IMG/VR virus record: IMGVR_UViG_3300032323_000800
Location: 1-42,708 of that record
DNA from: a virus
DNA length: 42,708 nucleotides
Reading direction: 5' to 3' (one strand)
Below, one piece after another: positions 34,625-40,264 of the stretch. Position 1 is the stretch's first letter. The number at the start of each line of letters is the position of its first letter. The notes beneath the pieces are model-generated. The model searched no databases and was not told where the DNA came from. It saw nothing but the letters and a program-made list of their open reading frames with translations. A program made the translations under genes and the position numbers.

Positions 34625-37222
34625 TTAACCTGGTCTTAGGTTTCCAGAATTTCGTTTGGCATATGTAGCAGTTTTTTCCACGGACGGTGCTACACGTTCT
34701 TGTATAGCAACTAAGTTTGCCATGTTATTATTTAAGCGATCAACCTTGCCGTTAAGGTCGGTCATGAGCGTTTCTACAGTTTTTTCTTTGGCTACTTTTT
34801 CTCCGCCAAGTTTGGCTGTGATAGTTGTACCAATTTCTTTAATTGCTCCTGACACTGCTTCAGTTATACTAGGGGAAGAGATGGATTTCATTTCTTCTCG
34901 CACTGAAGCCAATGTGCTACTAAGTCTACGTATCTTGGCTGTGCCAATATCTAAATTAGTTAACTGAGTATCAGTGAATGAAAGATTGTTTAAAGGCATA
35001 TCTGTGATAGCCAATTTAAATGCACTGAATCCTTCTGCGGCTTTGCCTAAATCATTACCAACAACTGCAAACTCTCTAAGTTTTTCTATAGGAGATTTGG
35101 CTCCAAATAATCCTGCAATACCATCAACTAAACTGCCAAAGGCATTGGTAATTCCGCCCACTGCGCTAGTAGTTCCAAATGCCAATAAGCCTCCGCCCAC
35201 AGCGGCCATGCCAACACCTACAGATTTTAATTTTTCTCCGTCTAGTGTTTCTAAAGATTTCATTCCTTCCGCTAGTGTAGGCAATGCCTTGCCCATTAAC
35301 CAACTTGCGGCAGCGATGCCTGCACCTATAATAGCAATAGATCCTGAAAAAATTGTGGCTCCTACTAATATCTTAGGATTACTAAATGCTTCAAACCCTT
35401 TGGCTAAGCCAGTCATTATTCCGCCGGCTAATCCACCTAAACCCTGACCAAGTCCTGTACCCAGTGAGGCTGCTCCACGACCCACACCACGACCTGCTGT
35501 GGCTGCTCCTGCACCTGCACCGCCACCAAGTGCGCCTGTAAGTTTAGACACTAGTACGGCTTTAATTGCGGCAACGCCTATTGCGGCAGCAAATGCTAAC
35601 CCCATAGCAGTTAACACTGTTGGATGTGTAAACAATTTTAATATTGCTTCGCCCATAATAGGAACCAGTGTGTCAACAATATCCGATCCTAACTTTTTAA
35701 ACATAGGACCAACTCCACCGTTATCAGAAGATAAGATTTCAAATAGTCCTTTAAAATAATTTCCAACTCTTTCCATGAATTCTTTGAGTTTTTTGCCTGC
35801 ACCCTTTTCAGAATCCATTAACCCTGCAAAACCTCCAACAGAATCTAAGAAAGTTTTAAGTGCTGGTTCAAGATAACTCATGAATATGTTTCTAAGATTT
35901 AAGAAAGTTCTATCCACACCAGCGGCTGCTTTTTCTGCATTTTCAACTGCTTCAAGTTGCGCCCTTTCTGCATCAGTTAAAGACTCAGCCATGACTTTCA
36001 TACCAGCCATTTCTGTAGCGGCCTGATTAGTTTCTTTACCTAACACACCTAACAATGCTGTTTGTCTAAAGAATGCATTACCCATACCAGAGGCTGCACG
36101 TTGTCCGCTGTTGAATGCGGCTGCTGTACCTTCAAATGTTCCTCTATTTTGACTAAAGGCCGCGGCCTGTCTTGCAATTTCAGGATACAGTCTTGCATAA
36201 CTTCTGCTGACATTGTCTAGACCTCTACCACCGCTGGCTACCAATTTAGCAAATACTTCAGTGTTACCTCCAGCGGCCTTTAATGCTGTCAGCGTTCTTT
36301 GATATTCTTTACGCTGTTGTTCGTTCATGCCTAACATAACATTCTTAACGTTTTTGTCTGCTAGTTGTTGCTTCTGCAACTCCATAACTTCTTTACGTTG
36401 TAAGCCTGTGGCTCTGGCCAGTTGATCTAACTCCATGAGATAGTCTTCGGAGCCCATTCTCAGTTCCATGTCAGACATCTTTTGAGCTCGGCCCAACTGT
36501 GTCTGCAACTCAATGTAGTTAACCAGTCCGCTGGCTGTTTCTTCCATGGTAAAACCAAGACGTTCTAATCTTGGCTGTACTTCTTTCTGTATGCTACCAC
36601 TAAGTGCGGCAAAACGTTTAATACCTGCGGCAGCATTGCCTTCAAGGCCTGCCAATACTGTGGCATTGCCCATTACTATATTTTTAAAATCGTCGAGACT
36701 TAGACCTGCGTCCACAGCGGCAAATCTCACAGCATTGATGTCGTTGCCAAGATCTGCACCCACCGAACTCAATGTTCTAAAATTATCTATGCTGTCCTGT
36801 GCGGCTTGACCAAATGCACCAATAATAGGACCTAATATTGGTATTCCACTAAGTGCATTAGTAAGGTCTGTGAGCTTAGGAGTAGCAGTGGCAAATATGG
36901 CTGTAAAACCTCGGCCCAACACACGGCTTACACCGTCTAAATCTTCAATGAATCGCTTGCGTTTTTCCTGCTCTTTGTCCAGCAGTTTGTTGATGTTATC
37001 TCGCTCTTTTTCTTCTTCTTTAAGTTTTTTAAGAGCGGCTACATGCCCGTCATTGCTTTTCTTTAGAGCATCTTCGTACATCTTTTGCAGACGTCCGGCA
37101 TTACCCTTGTTTGGGTTAGATGCGTTGACTGCTTGTACTAGTAACTGGAGAGTCGTTTCCGTGGCAGCGTTTTTTAAAACAACTTCTTCACTGCCTATAA
37201 AACCTTCTACTTCACCGGGCAT
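34625..37222 (-). CDS. Tail tape measure protein (gp29-like)
   Basis: Product is 865 residues. The architecture is that of a tape measure: a helical, charged N-terminus with a coiled-coil stretch (KKLKEEEKERDNINKLLDKE, about residues 60-95), a long helical middle, then hydrophobic Gly/Ala-rich segments (LAFAAAIGVAAIKAVLV, then GGAGAGAATAGRGVGRG, and ATIFSGSIAIIGAGIAAASWL, about residues 535-660), and a polar coiled-coil end. In T4, gp29 fills this role. At about 1.5 angstrom per residue, a fully helical chain would span roughly 130 nm, longer than the T4 tail. It is divergently placed from the gp26-type hub/chaperone gene, as tape measures usually are next to their chaperones. I did not confirm homology to gp29 itself. 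Confidence 0.75.
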   Translation of the reverse strand: MPGEVEGFIGSEEVVLKNAATETTLQLLVQAVNASNPNKGNAGRLQKMYEDALKKSNDGHVAALKKLKEEEKERDNINKLLDKEQEKRKRFIEDLDGVSRVLGRGFTAIFATATPKLTDLTNALSGIPILGPIIGAFGQAAQDSIDNFRTLSSVGADLGNDINAVRFAAVDAGLSLDDFKNIVMGNATVLAGLEGNAAAGIKRFAALSGSIQKEVQPRLERLGFTMEETASGLVNYIELQTQLGRAQKMSDMELRMGSEDYLMELDQLARATGLQRKEVMELQKQQLADKNVKNVMLGMNEQQRKEYQRTLTALKAAGGNTEVFAKLVASGGRGLDNVSRSYARLYPEIARQAAAFSQNRGTFEGTAAAFNSGQRAASGMGNAFFRQTALLGVLGKETNQAATEMAGMKVMAESLTDAERAQLEAVENAEKAAAGVDRTFLNLRNIFMSYLEPALKTFLDSVGGFAGLMDSEKGAGKKLKEFMERVGNYFKGLFEILSSDNGGVGPMFKKLGSDIVDTLVPIMGEAILKLFTHPTVLTAMGLAFAAAIGVAAIKAVLVSKLTGALGGGAGAGAATAGRGVGRGAASLGTGLGQGLGGLAGGIMTGLAKGFEAFSNPKILVGATIFSGSIAIIGAGIAAASWLMGKALPTLAEGMKSLETLDGEKLKSVGVGMAAVGGGLLAFGTTSAVGGITNAFGSLVDGIAGLFGAKSPIEKLREFAVVGNDLGKAAEGFSAFKLAITDMPLNNLSFTDTQLTNLDIGTAKIRRLSSTLASVREEMKSISSPSITEAVSGAIKEIGTTITAKLGGEKVAKEKTVETLMTDLNGKVDRLNNNMANLVAIQERVAPSVEKTATYAKRNSGNLRPG

Positions 37223-37246
37223 ATTTTTTCACCTAAAAACTGCGCA

Positions 37247-37254
37247 TATAAATA
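37247..37254 (+). promoter_or_regulatory. Perfect T4 late promoter box (TATAAATA)
   Basis: This is an exact TATAAATA, 36 bp ahead of the gp26-type gene, with a GGAG ribosome binding site between them. Transcription would start near 37260 and run right through the opposing box at 37269-37276. Confidence 0.75.
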
Positions 37255-37268
37255 ACTGGCAGTATAGT

Positions 37269-37276
37269 TATTTATC
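37269..37276 (-). promoter_or_regulatory. T4-type late promoter box (GATAAATA) for the tape measure gene
   Basis: The minus strand reads CGATAAATAA, 46 bp ahead of the tape measure ATG at 37222. It faces the plus-strand box at 37247-37254, so the two predicted start sites nearly coincide. Confidence 0.65.
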
Positions 37277-37290
37277 GGAGTCAAAAATAC

Positions 37291-38148
37291 ATGGAAAATC
37301 GTCAACAAAACCCGCTACAGAAATACTTTAGGCAGCCTAAAATTTATGTTCGTTTGCCTAGTTCAGGTAACTTCTATCCGCCGGGCAGTTTAGAAAAATC
37401 CGAAACTGGCGAATACCCTGTGTATTCAATGACAGCCAAAGATGAAATTATCATCAAAACACCAGATGCGTTGTTAAACGGTCAGGCCACTGTAGACGTA
37501 ATTCAAAGTTGTGTGCCCAACATCAAAGATGCTTGGAAGATTCCTAGTATAGATTTAGATGCACTGCTTGTGGCCATAAGAATTGCCACATACGGAGAAT
37601 CTTTAGATGTAACCACATTACTGCCTAATACACAAGAAACACGTACTTACGAAACTGACCTACGTACTGTGTTAGACCGTTTGTTAAACGCTACATTTGA
37701 CCCTGAAGTAAAAATTAATAATGATTTAACAGTGCTTTTACGTCCGTTGACCTATCACGAGTTTACAAAGAATAATATTCGTACAGTGGAAGAACAAAGA
37801 ATTATCCGCATTGTCAACGACGAAAAGATGGAAGAAGACGAAAAATTAACTAGATTTGCAGAAAGTTTCCGTAAACTTACAGAAGTTACTATTGGAATGA
37901 TCAGTCAAGGCATTGAAAAAATTGTTACACCTGACGGAGATGTCAGCGATCCATTGTTTATTCAAGAGTTTGTTAATAACTCCGATAAAAACACACTGAC
38001 TGCTATTATCGAACATTTAGATAGTCAACGTAAAAAATTTGCCATTGAACCATTTAAGGTCCAAACTACGGAAGAAGAACAAGCACTAGGCGCACCTACA
38101 GAATTTGAAGTTCCTATCACTTTGGATAGCTCAAATTTTTTCGTATAA
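37291..38148 (+). CDS. T4 gp26-type baseplate hub / tape-measure chaperone protein
   Basis: Product is 285 residues. The N-terminus has YVRLPSSGNFYPPGSL, the signature opening of a T4-type baseplate hub family (gp26/gp51-like, which I associate with the Pfam T4_baseplate family). Then come MTAKDEIIIKTPDALLNGQA and AIRIATYGESLDV. The middle is helical (LLNATFDPEVKINNDLTVL, then RPLTYHEFT). Proteins of this type encoded next to the tape measure are thought to act in assembly rather than in the finished tail. The last sense codons form an A AAT TTT slippery heptamer at 38133-38139. A -1 shift there would bypass the TAA at 38146-38148 and add the downstream ORF. A late promoter and GGAG site lie upstream. 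Confidence 0.75.
   Translation: MENRQQNPLQKYFRQPKIYVRLPSSGNFYPPGSLEKSETGEYPVYSMTAKDEIIIKTPDALLNGQATVDVIQSCVPNIKDAWKIPSIDLDALLVAIRIATYGESLDVTTLLPNTQETRTYETDLRTVLDRLLNATFDPEVKINNDLTVLLRPLTYHEFTKNNIRTVEEQRIIRIVNDEKMEEDEKLTRFAESFRKLTEVTIGMISQGIEKIVTPDGDVSDPLFIQEFVNNSDKNTLTAIIEHLDSQRKKFAIEPFKVQTTEEEQALGAPTEFEVPITLDSSNFFV
38133..38139 (+). other. Predicted -1 programmed frameshift site (A AAT TTT)
   Basis: The heptamer fits X XXY YYZ in the reading frame of the gp26-type gene (codons AAT TTT). The -1 frame has a stop at 38127-38129, just before the site, and is then open without interruption to the stop at 38370-38372. Downstream, GGCT-CCTT-AGCC (38149-38160) or GCCTC-AAACTCGAA-GAGGC (38158-38176) could form stimulatory hairpins, although they are modest. 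Shifting would make a 360-residue fusion: 283 residues of the gp26-type protein plus 77 from the -1 frame. Confidence 0.6.
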
Positions 38149-38183
38149 GGCTCCTTAGCCTCAAACTCGAAGAGGCATTGAAT

Positions 38184-38372
38184 ATGGTTAAGGAGCTCGA
38201 CGGAGAAGTTCTGCAATTAAAATCAGAACTCTTTAAAATATGTTGGTATATGCGTGGTGGAATAACTGCTGACGAAGTGTTTGCACTAACCTACGAAGAC
38301 CGTACATTGATTGCAGATATTGTCAAAGACAATCTTGAAACTACTAAAAAGACCGGAATGGCTTTCTTTTAA
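38184..38372 (+). CDS. Small protein, probable C-terminal part of a frameshifted tail assembly chaperone
   Basis: From ATG 38184 (AGAGG eight bases upstream) the product is 62 residues. It contains LKSELFKICWYMRGGITADE, then ALTYEDRTLIADIVKDN, and ends KTGMAFF. I recognise the YMRGG...NxExTKKTG pattern as a small conserved ORF that follows the gp26-type gene in T4-like marine phages. The frame is open back to 38130, so the ORF can also be read as the -1 extension of the upstream gene. The extra residues before the ATG (FRIRLLSLKLEEALN) would continue the helix. Both independent initiation and frameshift fusion are possible. Its stop overlaps that of the convergent gene in a TTAA. Confidence 0.65.
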   Translation: MVKELDGEVLQLKSELFKICWYMRGGITADEVFALTYEDRTLIADIVKDNLETTKKTGMAFF

Positions 38373-39064
38373 ACAGACACTGCTGTCTTTGGTTTAAGCA
38401 GTGCAGCCTTGGGTTTAGTTGAAGGTGCAGACTGTGCTTGAGTAGCAGGTGCTACCACAGGTGTTTGCGTAGTTTGTTGAGTTGATTGTAATGCAGTTTG
38501 AGCGGCCTTAACAATCCTATTAAGATCTCTTTTACTCATTTGTGGAATTACCTGTAATAATGCAGGCACACTAAATGGCTGTGAATTAGTTTGTCCAGCA
38601 GTTGGACTAACATTTGGTTGTACGCCAGCAGGCATAGTTGCAGTACCAGTAGTTCCCGCAGTTTTAGATGCTGTGCTTTTTGTCAATTTACCTAATTTTT
38701 CTTTACCAGCAAAATAGTCTTGAGAAATCTTCGCAAATGTTTGATTTAGTATATTAGGATCGACAAGTCCTTTTTGTCCTTTAATACCATCCACAGGCAG
38801 TCCTGATTTTTTCATAAACTGAGCAACATCTGCATAGGTAGCAGTTTTTTCGTCTTTGCCAGTTTGTCCTAGCCATTGACGATATGCAGTGTAATACTGA
38901 TTAGCACGATCGCCCATTTGAGCTTTGCCACGAATACCTGCGGCAGTATTTTTAGCACCTAACGCACTCAATGCGGCAGCACCAACTTTACGACCTATTT
39001 GGCTCAGTGCTCCTACAGGCGCTTCATTGATTTTAGATTCTGCTAGTATGTCTATAGCCTTCAT
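38369..39064 (-). CDS. Probable internal head protein with capsid-targeting N-terminus
   Basis: Product is 231 residues. The N-terminus MKAIDILAE/SKINEAPVG resembles the capsid-targeting sequences of T4 internal proteins (for example MKTYQEFIAE/A): about ten residues ending in (L/I)AE followed by a small residue, which gp21 removes inside the head. The rest is basic, Ala/Gly/Thr/Gln-rich and helical at the start (GRKVGAAALSALGAKNTAAG), with a likely folded part (YRQWLGQTGKDE, then ADVAQFMKKSGLPVDG), a Thr/Ala/Pro-rich linker, and a SKRDLNRIVKAAQTAL helix. Basic, disordered proteins of this sort are packaged with DNA and may be injected. The assignment rests on the N-terminal motif and composition. 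A late promoter lies 25 bp upstream. Confidence 0.65.
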   Translation of the reverse strand: MKAIDILAESKINEAPVGALSQIGRKVGAAALSALGAKNTAAGIRGKAQMGDRANQYYTAYRQWLGQTGKDEKTATYADVAQFMKKSGLPVDGIKGQKGLVDPNILNQTFAKISQDYFAGKEKLGKLTKSTASKTAGTTGTATMPAGVQPNVSPTAGQTNSQPFSVPALLQVIPQMSKRDLNRIVKAAQTALQSTQQTTQTPVVAPATQAQSAPSTKPKAALLKPKTAVSV

Positions 39065-39088
39065 TCAGAGTAATCCTTTGTGATATGT

Positions 39089-39096
39089 TATTTATT
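39089..39096 (-). promoter_or_regulatory. T4-type late promoter box (AATAAATA)
   Basis: AATAAATA on the minus strand, 25 bp ahead of the probable internal head protein, with an AAAGGA site in between. It sits at the left edge of the 39.1-39.5 kb intergenic region. Confidence 0.65.
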
Positions 39097-39103
39097 GCAG
39101 TTT

Positions 39104-39230
39104 AGATGAACTGCGTTCATCTGTTCTTCGCTTTCGCTCGAACTATTTTATTTCTTTTTCTATAATTAACTGCGAAGCAGTTTAGCATCATCTAGATATT
39201 ATGGTCACAATTCGCCCGTTTCCGGGCGAA
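39104..39230. other. Cluster of inverted repeats / hairpins
   Basis: Hairpins visible in this AT-rich stretch: AGATGAA-CTGCG-TTCATCT (39104-39122), AACTGC-GAA-GCAGTT (39168-39182), and TTCGCCCG-TTTC-CGGGCGAA (39211-39230). The last is a perfect 8-bp stem whose minus-strand RNA would carry a GAAA tetraloop. None has a convincing T-run, so they are not ordinary rho-independent terminators. They lie downstream of the GIY-YIG gene on its strand and upstream of the next late promoter, so transcript-end protection, processing or attenuation is possible. Confidence 0.6.
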
Positions 39231-39239
39231 AAGCAGTTA

Positions 39240-39515
39240 TCATCTGAGTACAACAGCCACTCTTGATAAAGGAGATTTGTATTTCTACAGCGGAGGCGGC
39301 AACCCTGAAACCCCCTACTCCAGATTCGCGAATAGTCGCGGAAGGCAGGTGATCCCTATCAAGCGAAATTCCTTACCCTTGGGTTGTATCTTTTTCACAG
39401 AGCCCAATCTTTTGAAGCCTTACGTTAACTTCTTCCGTGCAACACACCAGAATCTAACGGCTACGGGCCTTACCCCGGCTGTCTCAAGGTGAGTCGAGCT
39501 ACCCCGACCAAACTA
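39240..39515. other. GC-richer structured region, candidate non-coding RNA or small foreign gene
   Basis: About half G+C, clearly above the neighbouring genes. A 7-bp helix CTTGATA (39262-39268) with TATCAAG (39357-39363) encloses a hairpin TTCGCGA-ATAG-TCGCGGA (39325-39342), and a CGGG/CCCG hairpin lies at 39464-39477. A plus-strand frame from TTG 39277 to 39495 (71 codons, starting MYFYSGGGNPETPYSRFANS) has an AGGAG five bases upstream, but codon use differs from the phage genes and I recognise no family. No tRNA, tmRNA or group I intron core could be made out by eye. It may be a structured RNA or recently acquired DNA. Strand is undecided. Confidence 0.4.
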
Positions 39516-39520
39516 AGTTG

Positions 39521-39955
39521 CTATGATTTCTGCCTATGTTCTGCTAATGCTTTACGAAGTTTATCTGAGCCACCTACACGAACATTAATAATACCGTTGT
39601 AATATTCATCTGACTCTAACACACGTCGGTCAAATTGTTCGCGAGCCTCAATATAACTCATTTCAGCCTTAGAAGTGCAGTAATACAATATTTCTCTTGT
39701 AAAATTTTCCGGGCCTAGTTGTGCCACATCTGCTTGTAATCTATCGCTGGAACCCCAATAGTCGCGCCAATCGCTTTCTACTGTGCTTCTGCGTTTATTT
39801 TTTTTGCCTTTGAGTGGTGGTTTAGTACGTTTAAACTGTGCTAGTTTCTTGCCTATGTACTTCTGCCCGGTCTTGAGATTGGTGATGAGATAAATGAAGC
39901 CAATAACGCCTTCGGGTATTTCTTCAACAGGTTGATTTTGATAAGTCCAAGACAC
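39521..39955 (-). CDS. GIY-YIG endonuclease (Seg-type, free-standing)
   Basis: Starts at GTG 39955-39953, giving 144 residues. The GIY-YIG core is clear: GFIYLI (residues 19-24) and KYIGKK (32-37), then a Lys/Arg-rich stretch (PPLKGKKNKRR), WRDYWGSSD (63-71), FTREIL (85-90), the catalytic-type Glu in YIEARE (about 103), and YYNGIINVRVGG (118-129). Such stand-alone nucleases in T4-type phages (Seg family) are mobile elements that cut related genomes lacking them and so spread neighbouring DNA. It follows the 101-residue gene by three bases and precedes the structured intergenic region. There is no obvious ribosome binding site close to the GTG, so translation may depend on coupling. Confidence 0.85.
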   Translation of the reverse strand: MSWTYQNQPVEEIPEGVIGFIYLITNLKTGQKYIGKKLAQFKRTKPPLKGKKNKRRSTVESDWRDYWGSSDRLQADVAQLGPENFTREILYYCTSKAEMSYIEAREQFDRRVLESDEYYNGIINVRVGGSDKLRKALAEHRQKS

Positions 39956-39958
39956 AGA

Positions 39959-40264
39959 TTATGTATCTAAGTCTCCATTGTCTATCTGTTGTTTTTGAAT
40001 TTGCCTTTGAATTTTTCTTGCTCTACGCTCGCTAGGAGCAGTAGGAGCAATGCCCTTTCTTGGATGCCCGTGCAGGGCTACTTTTTTATCAAATATTTCT
40101 TTGCGCCTTACTTTTATTAGCCTTTGTATTTCTAACAGTGCTGATCTAGCTCGAGTAGCACTTTTATTAAATCCTTCTAGTTCAAATTTTTCATTATGTC
40201 TAGCATATTCCATGAATGCTTGAACTAATTTAAGGTGTGTATCGTCGTTAAATTCTTTACTCAT
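39959..40264 (-). CDS. Small basic conserved protein next to gp46
   Basis: Product is 101 residues; its ATG lies inside the end of gp46 (8-base overlap), so it is translationally coupled. It is helical, with ATRARSALLEIQRLIKVRRKE in the middle, a pattern I associate with a small conserved protein found in the replication/recombination region of marine T4-like phages. The tail is very basic and Gln-rich (SERRARKIQRQIQKQQ), which suggests nucleic-acid binding. The function is unknown. Operon position argues for a role in recombination or DNA metabolism. Confidence 0.7.
   Translation of the reverse strand: MSKEFNDDTHLKLVQAFMEYARHNEKFELEGFNKSATRARSALLEIQRLIKVRRKEIFDKKVALHGHPRKGIAPTAPSERRARKIQRQIQKQQIDNGDLDT

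Noticed and set aside
39355-39490. Short matches to bacterial 23S rRNA (GCGAAATTCCTT and GGCTGTCTC in the same order)
   Set aside because: The matches are only 12 and 9 bases, the spacing differs from 23S and the sequence between does not match; chance resemblance is likely.
39277-39495. 71-codon plus-strand frame from TTG with a good AGGAG site
   Set aside because: Not listed as a gene, because codon use differs from the phage genes, the start is TTG and no family is recognised. It is kept as one hypothesis for the structured region.
39240-39520. Group I intron, tmRNA or RNase P RNA next to the GIY-YIG gene
   Set aside because: I could not find the conserved cores (P7 elements, tRNA-like ends, or the RNase P consensus), and neither flanking gene is visibly interrupted.
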